Shown: one piece after another, positions 17,172 through 26,282 of the stretch | How positions within the stretch are numbered: position 1 is the first letter of the stretch | Layout: each line of letters begins with the position of its first letter | Source: Alphaproteobacteria bacterium | GTDB taxonomy: Bacteria; Pseudomonadota; Alphaproteobacteria; Bin65 | DNA: 36,986 nucleotides | Direction of reading: 5' to 3' | Assembly (NCBI GenBank): GCA_021776685.1 | Contig: JAJFFJ010000034.1 | Coordinates: 1 to 36,986 of the forward strand | Translations under genes and position numbers: made by a program | Notes under the pieces: model-generated | Databases searched by the model: none | Seen by the model: the letters and a program-made list of their open reading frames with translations, nothing else | What the model was told of the DNA's origin: nothing

Positions 17172-17501
17172 GTGAGCAGCAGGATAAAAGTTTGCGACGT
17201 GGCGGACATGGATCCGGGCGAAATGCGTCAGGCTGAGCTGCCCGGTGGCCACAAAGTGGCGGTCTACAACGTGGATGGCGACTTCTACGCGACGGATGAT
17301 CTCTGCACCCACGGGCAATCCTCCCTCAGCGATGAAGGGATGCTCGACGGCAAGGTTGTTGAGTGCAGCTGGCACTTCGGCGCCTTCGATGTGACCACCG
17401 GCGAGGCGATGCAGATGCCTTGCCGTGAGCCCCTGAAGACCTGGCCGGTGACGGTGCTCGATGGCGTTGTCTGCGTTGTCCTGGAGGAAGAACCCAAATG
17501 A
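17172..17501 (+). CDS. Rieske [2Fe-2S] ferredoxin
   Basis: A 109-residue ferredoxin with the Rieske cluster motifs Cys45-Thr-His47 and Cys65-Ser-Trp-His68. It would pass electrons from a reductase to the ring-hydroxylating oxygenase of the same operon. A GTG start is inferred just after the SDR stop (5 bp) with no strong ribosome-binding site; the family N-terminus fits. No ferredoxin reductase is encoded in the operon or elsewhere in the window. Confidence 0.9.
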   Translation: MSSRIKVCDVADMDPGEMRQAELPGGHKVAVYNVDGDFYATDDLCTHGQSSLSDEGMLDGKVVECSWHFGAFDVTTGEAMQMPCREPLKTWPVTVLDGVVCVVLEEEPK

Positions 17502-18112
17502 CGGCCCAGCTCAAACCCCGCCGCACCCAGCAGGAGCGACGCGAGGAAACCAGCGAGCGAATCATCAACGCCGCGTTCGACGTGATCAAGCGGCGCGGCT
17601 ACTCCGGCTTTCGGATCGCCGAGGTTCAGGATGTGGCCGGTGTGTCCCGCGGCGCGCTGCTCCATCATTTCCCGACCAAGGAGACTCTGGCGCTGGCGGC
17701 TCTGGAATATGCCTTCGCTGAATCACGCGCCGACGCCGAGGCGCGGGCGGCGCAACTGGAAAGCGCGGATGATCCGATCGGTGAAATCATCCGCAACAGC
17801 GAGGCCTTCTTCTTTGGCGACCATTTCCTGGTTGCGCTGGATATCCTCATGTCTGCGGGCAAGGACCCGTCGATCCGGTCGAAGGTCCAGTCGATATCCC
17901 GTACGCACCGGCTGCCTGTGGAGATGGCGTGGCTGGATGTGCTGCGCGCGGCCAAGGTCCCGGAGGATGTTGCCGAGGATATCCTTTGGCTCACCATCAG
18001 CATGGTCCGCGGCATGGCGATCCGCGCCTTCTGGCAGGATGAGCCTGCCCGGTTCCAGCATCTGTATGCCCGCTGGCAGGATATGGTCAGGACCTACCTG
18101 AAAGCAGTGTGA
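17498..18112 (+). CDS. TetR/AcrR-family transcriptional regulator
   Basis: A 204-residue regulator. The N-terminal helix-turn-helix (about 12-60) contains ERIINAAFDVIKRRGYSGFR and the recognition region VAGVSRGALLHHFPTKE. The C-terminal helical ligand-binding domain is variable. It overlaps the ferredoxin gene by 4 bp and is the last gene of the dioxygenase operon, so it probably represses the operon through the palindrome at 13609 until the aromatic substrate or a metabolite binds. The effector is unknown. Confidence 0.9.
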   Translation: MTAQLKPRRTQQERREETSERIINAAFDVIKRRGYSGFRIAEVQDVAGVSRGALLHHFPTKETLALAALEYAFAESRADAEARAAQLESADDPIGEIIRNSEAFFFGDHFLVALDILMSAGKDPSIRSKVQSISRTHRLPVEMAWLDVLRAAKVPEDVAEDILWLTISMVRGMAIRAFWQDEPARFQHLYARWQDMVRTYLKAV

Positions 18113-18118
18113 TCCTGG

Positions 18119-18165
18119 ACAAACCGCAGTCGAATGGGGTCAGGCTTCCGCCCCTAGCGGTTTGT
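18119..18165. terminator. Bidirectional stem-loop at the tetR / enoyl-CoA hydratase junction
   Basis: A perfect 9-bp inverted repeat, ACAAACCGC at 18119-18127 and GCGGTTTGT at 18157-18165, with an inner GGGG/CCCC pair. It lies between two convergent genes and includes the hydratase stop codon. There is no clear T-run on either strand, so it is a candidate bidirectional terminator rather than a textbook one. Confidence 0.4.
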
Positions 18166-18930
18166 GAAACTGGGCTCGCGCTTGTCGATAAAGGCTTCCA
18201 TGCCTTCGGTGCGGTCGTCCAGGGCGAAGGCAGAATGGAAATTGCGGCGCTCGAACAAAACGCCTTCCCGCAAGGTTGTCTCGAATGCGCGGTTGACGCT
18301 TTCCTTGGTCATGTAGACCGACGGACGGGACAGTTTGGCGATGGTCGCGCCGGTCTTGACCGCCTCGTCCACCAGCGCTTCCAGCGGAACAATACGGCTG
18401 ACCAGGCCGGAGCGCTCAGCTTCCTCCGCATCCATCATGCGGCCGGTGAGGCACATTTCCATTGCTTTTGATTTGCCGACGGCGCGTGTCATGCGCTGGG
18501 TGCCGCCAGCGCCAGGCAGGATGCCGAGGTTGATCTCCGGCTGGCCGAACTTGGCGTTGTCGGCGGCCAGGATGAAGTCGCACATCATGGCCATCTCGCA
18601 GCCGCCGCCCAGTGCGTAGCCGGCCACTGCAGCGATCACCGGCTTGCGGATGGTCGTTACATGCTCCCAGCCGTTGGTGATGAAGTCTTCCAGATAGACA
18701 TCCTGGAAGCTTTTCGCCTGCATCTCCTTGATATCGGCGCCGGCGGCGAATGCTTTGTCGCTGCCGGTGATGACCACTGCGCCGATGGCGTCGTCCCCTT
18801 GAGCCTGGTCGAGCGCCTGGCCCATTTCGCTGACGATCTGCGAATTCAGCGCGTTGAGCGCTTTCGGACGGTTGAGCGTTATAAGCGCGACCGCGCCACG
18901 GGTTTCAAAGATGATGGTCTCGAAGGCCAT
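18154..18930 (-). CDS. Enoyl-CoA hydratase (crotonase family)
   Basis: A 258-residue crotonase. The oxyanion hole region ([15 protein letters not shown]), Glu112 in GGGCEMAM and Glu132 in [16 protein letters not shown] are the two acid/base glutamates of true enoyl-CoA hydratases, so hydration of trans-2-enoyl-CoA in beta-oxidation is likely. The ATG at 18930 has GGGAG seven bases upstream; the upstream extension to 19026 is not needed. In many alphaproteobacteria this gene is found between mutM and rpsT, as on the same strand here, except that rpsT is now separated by about 9.3 kb. Confidence 0.93.
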   Translation of the reverse strand: MAFETIIFETRGAVALITLNRPKALNALNSQIVSEMGQALDQAQGDDAIGAVVITGSDKAFAAGADIKEMQAKSFQDVYLEDFITNGWEHVTTIRKPVIAAVAGYALGGGCEMAMMCDFILAADNAKFGQPEINLGILPGAGGTQRMTRAVGKSKAMEMCLTGRMMDAEEAERSGLVSRIVPLEALVDEAVKTGATIAKLSRPSVYMTKESVNRAFETTLREGVLFERRNFHSAFALDDRTEGMEAFIDKREPSFTNR

Positions 18931-19076
18931 TGAATTCTCCCACAGGCCGCCAATGTTCCCCGGCGGCAATCTTGATTGGCATCCCTGTAGCAGCCGGGCG
19001 CCCTGCGAGGTTGGGCATGACGCCATCAGGTAGCGGGCTGCTGGGGGTCGAATCTCTTGTCGGGCGGGGTTTTACC

Positions 19077-19919
19077 TCAGCGCTGCCGCCGCGAACAATA
19101 GAAAGTCGAACGGCTGGCCTGGACTATTCGCTGCACGCCGCCTGTCCGCGCGATGTCGCAGTCACAGCCGGGGCAGGCTTCTCCCTCCCGCCCATAGACC
19201 GCCCATTGATGCTGGAAATAGCCGAGTTCGCCTGAGGGCTGCACGTAATCGCGCAGGCTCGACCCGCCGGCGGCGATCGCACGGGCCAGAACCTGCTGCA
19301 CGGCCGAGGCCAGCTTTTCCGCCCGGCTGCCTTGGACGGCGCCGGCTAGCCGTTTGGGCGAAATTCCCGACTCGAACAACGCTTCAGAGATATAAATGTT
19401 GCCCAGCCCTGCGACCACGCGCTGGTCCAGCAAAGCCGCCTTGATGGCGCATTTCTTGCCCTTAAGGGCGGCGGCGAGCGCCGGGCCGTTGAACCCGTTG
19501 CCGGTGGGGTCGGGGCCCAGGTGGACAAAAAATCGATGCTGGTCGAGAGCGTCAGTTCGGTCGATCTCGACCAGGCCAAAGCGTCTTGGATCGTTCAGGC
19601 GAATCTGCGTGCCGTCCGCCATGGTAAACACGATATGATCGTGCTTGCCTGGCGGTTCGGGGTTCTGGGGCTCAATGAAAATGCGGCCGGACATGCCCAG
19701 ATGGGCCAATGCCGTGTCGCCGCTTGCAAGCTCGATCAGGACATATTTTGCGCGCCGCCGCACCTGCGCCACCTGCTGGCCTTCAAGGCGCCGGGCGAAG
19801 TCCTTCGGAATCGGGATGCGCAGGTCCGGGCGGCGCACGTCCACCTTTGCGATGGTCTGGCCGGTCATCACCGGCTGTAGACCGCGCACCACAGTTTCCA
19901 CTTCAGGCAGTTCGGGCAT
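19077..19919 (-). CDS. mutM: Formamidopyrimidine-DNA glycosylase (Fpg/MutM)
   Basis: A 280-residue bifunctional 8-oxoguanine glycosylase/AP lyase. The N-terminus is MPELPEVETV with Pro2 nucleophile (after Met removal) and Glu3; Lys58 and the H2TH region follow. The C-terminal zinc finger is unusual: Cys249, Cys252 and Cys275 are present, but the fourth expected cysteine is Arg278 (FYCSRRQR in place of FYCxxCQR). An extra Cys254 (CPGCDC) is nearby. Base excision repair of oxidised guanine is the role. It is divergent from the deacetylase-like gene, 59 bp apart. Confidence 0.95.
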   Translation of the reverse strand: MPELPEVETVVRGLQPVMTGQTIAKVDVRRPDLRIPIPKDFARRLEGQQVAQVRRRAKYVLIELASGDTALAHLGMSGRIFIEPQNPEPPGKHDHIVFTMADGTQIRLNDPRRFGLVEIDRTDALDQHRFFVHLGPDPTGNGFNGPALAAALKGKKCAIKAALLDQRVVAGLGNIYISEALFESGISPKRLAGAVQGSRAEKLASAVQQVLARAIAAGGSSLRDYVQPSGELGYFQHQWAVYGREGEACPGCDCDIARTGGVQRIVQASRSTFYCSRRQR

Positions 19920-19978
19920 CGTGAAAAATCAGGTTGTTGACGCTGGCGCTGGCCGGGCGGGCCCCATACCTTTCTATC

Positions 19979-20770
19979 ATGGAGCGCGACGCCCGCCATG
20001 ATCTGCAAACCGACCCCTGGGGACATCTGGCCGGGGAACTTGATGCTTGGACAACTGGGGCGACCGGCGCCGCCACATTCTGGTGGCGGGACGATGATGC
20101 GGTCGCGGATGGGCCGAAGCTTCAACGCCTGCTGACCCTGGCGACGAATGCGCCTCTGGCTCTGGCGGTCATCCCGGCCCGGCTGGACAGCAGCCTCGCC
20201 GCCGCCCTTGGCGCTACATCCGCGCCGGTTTCCGTCCTGCAGCATGGCTTTGCCCACCTCAATCATGCGCCGCGGGGGCAAAGGCTGGGCGCGTGGGAAC
20301 TAGGGCTGCACCGAGGGGAGGCCGCAGTGCTGGATGATCTGGTCACGGGGCGAGAGATTCTCGAGGGCGCGATCGATAAGTTTTTGCCGGTAATCACGCC
20401 ACCCTGGAACCGTATCGATACGCAGCTCTACGCGGCTTTGCCTGGGCTCGGCTATCGGGGCGTCACGGCCTTCGGCCCGCGTGAAGTGGCTCAGCCGGTG
20501 GCGGGTTTGACCCTCAACCATGCCCATTGCGACCCGGTGAATTGGAAGAAAGGCGGGCTCTTCACCGGTGAGGCCAAAGCGATTGGCCAGATCGTGGCCC
20601 ATCTCACCGCCCGCCGCAGTGGGGATGCAGATGCCGCGGAGGCCACTGGCCTCCTGACTCATCATCGCGATATGGACGCGGGTGCGTGGGCCTTCACTGC
20701 ACGTCTGATCGACACCCTTCAGGCCCACCCGGCAGCCCGCATCGCCGCTGCACCGGAGCTGTTTCCGTGA
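19979..20770 (+). CDS. NodB-like polysaccharide deacetylase family protein
   Basis: A 263-residue protein with the outline of carbohydrate esterase 4: an acidic DDD (38-40) after WWR, an HxxxH motif at 89-93 (HGFAH) and PPWNR (141-145) where NodB enzymes have a PxR block. These would hold a divalent metal for removal of acetyl groups, though the fold has been reused for other substrates. The natural substrate is unknown. The start ATG 19979 is chosen over an in-frame TTG at 19934. Its stop overlaps the GTG of the acetyltransferase gene (GTGA), suggesting the two act together. Confidence 0.65.
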   Translation: MERDARHDLQTDPWGHLAGELDAWTTGATGAATFWWRDDDAVADGPKLQRLLTLATNAPLALAVIPARLDSSLAAALGATSAPVSVLQHGFAHLNHAPRGQRLGAWELGLHRGEAAVLDDLVTGREILEGAIDKFLPVITPPWNRIDTQLYAALPGLGYRGVTAFGPREVAQPVAGLTLNHAHCDPVNWKKGGLFTGEAKAIGQIVAHLTARRSGDADAAEATGLLTHHRDMDAGAWAFTARLIDTLQAHPAARIAAAPELFP

Positions 20771-21615
20771 TCATCCGCCCAGCACATGAGGGCGATGTGG
20801 AGCCGGTGGTGGCGCTGCTCCACGCGCAGATGAATCGGAAGATCGCGCCCGAGCGGTGGCGTCGCCTCATGACCTATGGCTGGCTGGTGGACAAACCCAA
20901 TCTCGGCTATGTGGCTGAGGCGGCAGGGCGCATCGTCGGCTATGTGGGCGCGGTCTATTCCGACCGGGAAATCGGCGGCCACACCGAGCGGCTGGTCAAC
21001 ATCTGCGCCTGGTATCTCGACCGGGATCACCGTGGACAGGGCGGCGGTGAGCGGCTGATGGCCGAGGCCACCGCAAATCCGGCCTGGCATTACAACATCA
21101 TGACCAGTTCCAGCCGGACCCTGAAGATCCTCGCCAATGTGGAATATCGCGTTCTGGACGATACCCGCTATGACTGGCAGCGGACTGAGGGGCCGGCGCT
21201 AATGCTCGAAAGCCGGCCCGACGAGATAGCGGCCGCAGTTTCGCCAGCCGAGCGGAAGATTCTTGCCGACCATGCCGACCTGCCGGTGACGCCCGTGCTC
21301 GCCACCCACAACGGCCTCAAAACCCTGGCGATTTTCTCGGTGACGCAAAAAGGTGAGGACCAGCCCTGGTTTGACCTGCTGTATGTGGGCGATACGGCAT
21401 TGATGGCGGAGGGGCAGGCCCTGGCTAATGCCCTGCTGCCAGCCGACGACGCGGTATTGTCCGCAGATGCCAGGTTTTGCGGGGATGCCGCGCCTGTGGG
21501 TGCAAGGGCAGTGGTGCTGCCCGTCCCTCGATTCGTAAAATCATCCAGCCTGTCGGGTGCCGCGGTCGATCACCTCTATACTGAATTGCAGTTGATGGGC
21601 CTGAAGCTGGACTGA
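20767..21615 (+). CDS. GNAT-family acetyltransferase-like protein
   Basis: A 282-residue protein whose N-terminal half (1-140) is a GNAT domain: RGQGGG (89-94) fits the acetyl-CoA pyrophosphate loop (Q/R-x-x-G-x-G/A) after strand 4. The C-terminal half does not match a family I recognise. The start is GTG 20767, within the stop of the deacetylase-like gene. A paired deacetylase and acetyltransferase could edit a sugar or cell-surface polymer; this is inference from overlap only. Confidence 0.7.
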   Translation: MIIRPAHEGDVEPVVALLHAQMNRKIAPERWRRLMTYGWLVDKPNLGYVAEAAGRIVGYVGAVYSDREIGGHTERLVNICAWYLDRDHRGQGGGERLMAEATANPAWHYNIMTSSSRTLKILANVEYRVLDDTRYDWQRTEGPALMLESRPDEIAAAVSPAERKILADHADLPVTPVLATHNGLKTLAIFSVTQKGEDQPWFDLLYVGDTALMAEGQALANALLPADDAVLSADARFCGDAAPVGARAVVLPVPRFVKSSSLSGAAVDHLYTELQLMGLKLD

Positions 21616-21739
21616 CCTTGGCCGGAAGCTGGACCCACAGGCGGGCCCGGAGAGGCGGCGCGTCAGCGCGCCACAGGAAGCCGTCATGCGGCTCTGATAG
21701 CCTTTGAACCGAATTGAGCAGGTGCCCACAGAAGCGGAC

Positions 21740-22507
21740 ATGCAGGCAGAAAACGGTCAATCTTCCGGCGTTGGCGATGGTGTCGACTTCGGTTTCGAAC
21801 AGGTGGATCCGGCGGAGAAAACCCGCCGGGTTCATGGCGTGTTCGAACGGGTTGCCCGCCGCTATGACCTGATGAATGACCTCATGTCCGGGGGCATTCA
21901 CCGGTTGTGGAAGGAAAGCCTGGTGGACCAGGTGCGTCCCCGGGATGACATGCACATCCTGGACGTTGCCGGCGGGACCGGTGATATTGCCTTCCGCATG
22001 CTGCGCCGTGCACCAGAGGCGCGGGTGACCATCTGCGATCTTACCGAAGACATGTTGCGGGTGGGCCGCGACCGGGCGCTCGACCGGGGCCGGGTAGGCG
22101 TTGACTGGGTCACCGGCAATGCCGAGGCGCTGCCTTTCCCGGACATGAGCGTCGACGCCTACACAATCGCGTTCGGCCTGCGCAACGTTGCCGACCGCCC
22201 TGCTGCGTTGGCGGAGGCACGGCGGGTCCTGCGGCCCGGCGGGCGGTTTTTCTGCCTGGAGTTCAGCCGCATCACCACGCCGATGATAGAGCGCCTTTAC
22301 GAGCGCTATTCCTTCGAGGTGGTGCCGCGGGTCGGCCGCATCGTTGTCGGCGACGGCGCGCCCTATCAGTATCTGGTGGAAAGCATCCGCCAGTTTCCGG
22401 ACCAGGACGCGCTGGCTGGGTTGATGGGCGCTGCGGGGCTGGAGCAGGTCGCGTGGCGCAATCTCTCCGGTGGCATCGCCGCCATCCATTCGGGCTGGCG
22501 TCTGTAG
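21740..22507 (+). CDS. ubiE: Ubiquinone/menaquinone C-methyltransferase UbiE
   Basis: A 255-residue SAM-dependent methyltransferase of quinone synthesis. Family signatures include RYDLMNDLMSGGIHRLWK (42-58) and the SAM motif DVAGGTGD (75-82). It methylates C2 of the demethoxyquinol ring. Start sites are uncertain: ATG 21740, GTG 21722 and TTG 21704 are all in frame with weak ribosome-binding sites; I choose ATG. It is followed 9 bp later by ubiB, the usual alphaproteobacterial order. Confidence 0.95.
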   Translation: MQAENGQSSGVGDGVDFGFEQVDPAEKTRRVHGVFERVARRYDLMNDLMSGGIHRLWKESLVDQVRPRDDMHILDVAGGTGDIAFRMLRRAPEARVTICDLTEDMLRVGRDRALDRGRVGVDWVTGNAEALPFPDMSVDAYTIAFGLRNVADRPAALAEARRVLRPGGRFFCLEFSRITTPMIERLYERYSFEVVPRVGRIVVGDGAPYQYLVESIRQFPDQDALAGLMGAAGLEQVAWRNLSGGIAAIHSGWRL

Positions 22508-22516
22508 GCCGCCGCA

Positions 22517-24022
22517 ATGCGCAGCATTCGCAATATCTGGCGGCTGATTCGTATTTGCCGCATCCTGGCCCGCCACAACGCGCTGTTCCCGCTGGAGCGG
22601 GCGGGCGTCGCCGCGCCCATCGTCTGGTTTGCGCGGCTGATCTCGCGGCGGCGGGCACCCGGCCGGCCCGGCCAGCGCCTTGCCCGGGCGCTGCAGCAAC
22701 TGGGTCCCTCCTTCATCAAGCTCGGTCAGATGCTGTCCACCCGGCCGGACCTTATGGAGGAACCGGTTGCCGCGGACCTAACTGAACTGCAGGACCATCT
22801 GCCGGCGTTCGACTGGCAGGACGCCAAGAAAATCATCGAATCCGAACTGGGTGGGCCGGTCGAGCAATTCTTCGTTAGCATCGACGAGAAACCCATCGCC
22901 GCCGCTTCCATCGCCCAGGTGCACTTCGCCGTTACGCCGGAAGGTCGGGAGGTGGCGGTCAAGGTCTTGCGCCCCAATGTGGAGGCGGCCTTCAAGCGCG
23001 ACCTCGACCTGCTCTACTGGATTGCGGAATTCATCCACCGGGCTCGGCCGGACCTGCGCCGGCTCAGGCCGATTGATGTGGTCAAGACATTTGCCGACTC
23101 TGTTGAGATGGAGATGGACTTCCGAATGGAGGCCGCCGCGGCCTCAGAACTGGGCGAGAATTTCAAGGACGACACGACCTTCCGGGTGCCTGATATCGAC
23201 TGGGACCGAACCACCAGGCGAGTGCTGACCCTGGAGCGGATCTACGGCATCCCGGTGGATGAACGGGAAAAGATTATCGAGGCCGGCCACGACCCCACGC
23301 AGATTCTGGCCAATGCGGCGGCGGTATTTTTCAACCAGGTGTTCCGCGACGGCTTTTTCCACGCGGACCAACACCCTGGCAACGCCTTCGTCGACAAGGA
23401 CGGCGCCATCGTCGCCATCGACTTCGGCATTATGGGCCGGGTGGACAGACCCCACCGGCACTTCCTTGCGGACATGCTGATCGCTGTGCTGCAACGGGAC
23501 TATGAAGCTGCGGCGGAGGTCCATTTCCGCGCCGGTTTCGTCCCGCCGGACAAATCAAAAGAGCTGTTCACCCAGGCGCTGCGGTCGATTGCGGAACCGA
23601 TTTTTGACAAGCCCTTGAACGAGATTTCAATCGCACGGCTGCTGGGGCAGCTTTTCCAGGTGACCGAAACTTTCGAGATGGAGACCCAGCCACAGTTGCT
23701 GCTTTTGCAGAAGACCATGCTGGTAACCGAAGGGGTGGGGCGCAAGCTGAACCCGGAGGAGAATATGTGGCTGCTGACCCGGCCGCTGATTGAGGGCTGG
23801 ATCCGCCGTAACCGGGGCCCAGGCGCCCGCGTCGCCAACGCGGCCCGGGAGATCTTCCACACAATCGAGCGGGTGCCGCGCGTCCTCGAAAAACTCGATC
23901 ATGCACTGGATCGCATCAACGACCTGCCGGACCCGCGCCGCAATGGCGGCCTGAACCCGAAATGGTACTTCCTGGGCGCGGTTGGCCTTCTCGCCATCGC
24001 GATTGTGGTGGCTGCGGCGTAA
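22517..24022 (+). CDS. ubiB: UbiB atypical kinase, ubiquinone biosynthesis accessory factor
   Basis: A 501-residue ABC1/UbiB family protein. The KxGQ motif (Lys68-Leu-Gly-Gln71), the Ala-rich loop AAASIAQVH (128-136), Lys149 and the HADQHPGN and DFG motifs identify it. The C-terminus has a hydrophobic anchor (LGAVGLLAIAIVVAAA). It supports the hydroxylation steps of ubiquinone synthesis and associates with the inner membrane. It forms an operon with ubiE. Confidence 0.96.
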   Translation: MRSIRNIWRLIRICRILARHNALFPLERAGVAAPIVWFARLISRRRAPGRPGQRLARALQQLGPSFIKLGQMLSTRPDLMEEPVAADLTELQDHLPAFDWQDAKKIIESELGGPVEQFFVSIDEKPIAAASIAQVHFAVTPEGREVAVKVLRPNVEAAFKRDLDLLYWIAEFIHRARPDLRRLRPIDVVKTFADSVEMEMDFRMEAAAASELGENFKDDTTFRVPDIDWDRTTRRVLTLERIYGIPVDEREKIIEAGHDPTQILANAAAVFFNQVFRDGFFHADQHPGNAFVDKDGAIVAIDFGIMGRVDRPHRHFLADMLIAVLQRDYEAAAEVHFRAGFVPPDKSKELFTQALRSIAEPIFDKPLNEISIARLLGQLFQVTETFEMETQPQLLLLQKTMLVTEGVGRKLNPEENMWLLTRPLIEGWIRRNRGPGARVANAAREIFHTIERVPRVLEKLDHALDRINDLPDPRRNGGLNPKWYFLGAVGLLAIAIVVAAA

Positions 24023-24154
24023 ATCTCGCGGTCGGGCGGCCGAGTGGGCTGCAGAAGGGCTGACTTGCCGCGGGTTTTGCAGTAAATTACCTAATTACAC
24101 GAAATTCGCGTAAAATCTGATCCAATCCACCCCAAACCTGATTGCGGGGCGTCC

Positions 24155-25366
24155 ATGCTGACGGGCAAGCAGATCCTGTTGGTGATCTCTGGCGGGATCG
24201 CCGCCTACAAGAGCCTGATTTTGATCCGCCGCCTGCGGGAGCGGGGGGCCGTGGTGCGCTGCGTCCTGTCGAAGGGGGGCGCGCAGTTCGTGACGCCGCT
24301 TTCGGTCTCAGCGCTCAGCCATGAAAAGGTCTATGGCGATATTTTCTCCCTCACGGACGAAGCGGAGATGGGACACCTGCGCCTGAGCCAGGAGGCGGAT
24401 CTGGTGGTGGTGGCGCCGGCGACAGCGGACATCCTCGCCAAAATGGCCAGCGGTCTGGCGGACGAGCTGGCGACAACTGTGCTGCTCGCGTCGGATGCGC
24501 CTATTCTTGTTGCGCCGGCCATGAACCACCGCATGTGGCAACATCCGGCGACCCAGTCGAATATGGTTTTGCTGGCGCGGCGTGGCGTCCGCCGTATCGG
24601 CCCGGAGGCCGGATCGCTGGCAGAGGACGAGAGCGGGGTTGGCCGGATGGCGGAGCCGGAGGACATCGTCGCCGCGATCGAGGCCCACTTCGCGGGCGCG
24701 GGCCGCCTGGCGGATTTTCGCGCGGTGGTCACCAGTGGCCCGACCTTTGAAGCAATCGACCCGGTGCGGTTCATCGGCAACCGTTCGTCCGGCAAACAGG
24801 GACATGCCATCGCCGCGGCGTTGGCCAACCTTGGGGCCGAGACGACCCTGGTTTCCGGCCCGACCGCCTTGCCGGACCCTGCGGGTGTGTCGGTGGTCCA
24901 TATCGAATCCGCACGGGAGATGCTGGCGGCTTGCGAGGCCGCACTGCCGGCCGACATCGCCGTTTGCGCCGCCGCTGTCAGCGACTGGCGCGCCGCGACC
25001 GCTGCCGAGCAAAAGATGAAGAAAGATGGCAACGGTCCGCCGGATCTGCAGCTCGCGGAAAATCCGGATATCCTCGCGACCCTTGCTGTCGACTCCAACC
25101 GCCGGCCGCGGCTGGTCGTCGGTTTTGCGGCGGAAACCGAGAATGTCATCGCCCACGCCCAGGCGAAGCGGGACCGCAAAGGCTGTGACTGGATCGTGGC
25201 CAACGACGTGGCGCCGGCTACGGGCACCTTCGGCGGTGACAGCAACACTGTGCATCTGGTGACACCGGGTGCGGTCGAGGACTGGCCGCGCATGACCAAG
25301 CAGCAGGTCGCGGACGCGCTGGCGGCTCGCATCGCCGACGAGTTGCGCCCGCGCGCCGCCGAATAA
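24155..25366 (+). CDS. coaBC: Bifunctional phosphopantothenoylcysteine decarboxylase / phosphopantothenate-cysteine ligase
   Basis: A 403-residue fused CoaBC. The N-terminal FMN-dependent decarboxylase domain (1-185) has His74 and the PAMN motif (121-124). The C-terminal ligase domain (190-400) has [21 protein letters not shown] in outline and the AAVSDWR and KMKK segments. It makes 4-phosphopantetheine for CoA, and so also feeds the carrier arm needed by the A-T-TE protein. It lies 132 bp after ubiB and is followed 1 bp later by dut. Confidence 0.97.
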   Translation: MLTGKQILLVISGGIAAYKSLILIRRLRERGAVVRCVLSKGGAQFVTPLSVSALSHEKVYGDIFSLTDEAEMGHLRLSQEADLVVVAPATADILAKMASGLADELATTVLLASDAPILVAPAMNHRMWQHPATQSNMVLLARRGVRRIGPEAGSLAEDESGVGRMAEPEDIVAAIEAHFAGAGRLADFRAVVTSGPTFEAIDPVRFIGNRSSGKQGHAIAAALANLGAETTLVSGPTALPDPAGVSVVHIESAREMLAACEAALPADIAVCAAAVSDWRAATAAEQKMKKDGNGPPDLQLAENPDILATLAVDSNRRPRLVVGFAAETENVIAHAQAKRDRKGCDWIVANDVAPATGTFGGDSNTVHLVTPGAVEDWPRMTKQQVADALAARIADELRPRAAE

Positions 25367-25367
25367 C

Positions 25368-25823
25368 ATGGTCCAGATCGACATTCAGCGTCTGCCCCAC
25401 GGCGACGGCCTGCCGCTCCCGGACTACGAGACCGCTGGCAGCGCCGGCATGGACCTGTGCGCCGCAGTGGATACGCCGGTCAGCCTGGCGCCGGGCGCCC
25501 GCGTGCTTGTACCCACGGGTCTCGCGATCGCCCTGCCGTCAGGCTACGAGGCGCAAATCCGGCCTCGCTCCGGTCTGGCGCTCAAGCAGGGGGTTACCCT
25601 GCTCAACACCCCTGGCACCATCGACAGCGACTATCGCGGCGAGATCGGCGTCATAATGGTGAACCTGGGCGATGCGCCAGTGGAGATCACCCGCGGTATG
25701 CGCATCGCGCAGATGGTCATCGCGCCGGTCATCCAGGCCCAGTGGCGGGTGGTTGAAGATTTGGATGAAACTGACCGGGGCGCCGGCGGATTTGGCTCCA
25801 CCGGGACGGGGGCTGCCCAATGA
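25368..25823 (+). CDS. dut: dUTP diphosphatase (dUTPase)
   Basis: A 151-residue trimeric dUTPase. All five motifs are visible: [38 protein letters not shown] and the C-terminal [11 protein letters not shown] arm. It hydrolyses dUTP to dUMP, keeping uracil out of DNA. The start is ATG 25368, next to coaBC, and the stop overlaps the Rrf2 gene start (ATGA). Confidence 0.97.
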   Translation: MVQIDIQRLPHGDGLPLPDYETAGSAGMDLCAAVDTPVSLAPGARVLVPTGLAIALPSGYEAQIRPRSGLALKQGVTLLNTPGTIDSDYRGEIGVIMVNLGDAPVEITRGMRIAQMVIAPVIQAQWRVVEDLDETDRGAGGFGSTGTGAAQ

Positions 25824-26275
25824 TTGGCGCGCCGCCCAAACTGGTGCACGCCATCGAGGCAGTTCTCGATATCGCCTACAATGGTGGCGGTCAGCCGGTG
25901 CAGAGCCGCGATATTGGCGAGCGTCAGGGCATCCAGCCGCGGTATCTGGAGCCGGTCCTGCAAGCGCTGGTGCGCGACGGCATTCTGGTTGGCGTGCGCG
26001 GCCCCCGCGGCGGTTACCGGCTGGCACGGGAACGGCGCAAGGTGACGCTCGGCGACGTGGTGCGGGTGTTGCAGGCGTTGGAAACCAGTGACGACTTGCT
26101 GCATCGGCCGGCCCGTTCGCCGCTCGGCGACCGGGTTGTGCGGCCGACCCTGCGCAGCCTTCAGGAAGAATGGCTGGTACGGCTGGACCAGATCACGTTC
26201 GACGATCTCTGCGCCGAGGCACATCGCGGCGGATTGGAGAGTGACGTGGTCCGCCGGCTGGACTTCTCGATCTGA
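25820..26275 (+). CDS. Rrf2-family transcriptional regulator
   Basis: A 151-residue Rrf2 regulator with a winged helix (about 8-70: [39 protein letters not shown]). The three clustered cysteines that bind Fe-S in IscR/NsrR are absent; only Cys131 is present. It is therefore more like CymR, which senses cysteine status together with CysK. The cysK gene follows 7 bp later, supporting a cysteine-metabolism role. Confidence 0.88.
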   Translation: MIGAPPKLVHAIEAVLDIAYNGGGQPVQSRDIGERQGIQPRYLEPVLQALVRDGILVGVRGPRGGYRLARERRKVTLGDVVRVLQALETSDDLLHRPARSPLGDRVVRPTLRSLQEEWLVRLDQITFDDLCAEAHRGGLESDVVRRLDFSI

Positions 26276-26282
26276 GGCGGCC

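Noticed and set aside
21425-22699. 424-residue minus-strand ORF
   Set aside because: Antisense to the GNAT-like gene and ubiE, both clearly coding.
24308-25384. 358-residue and 333-residue minus-strand ORFs
   Set aside because: Shadows of coaBC, a product of high GC third-position bias.
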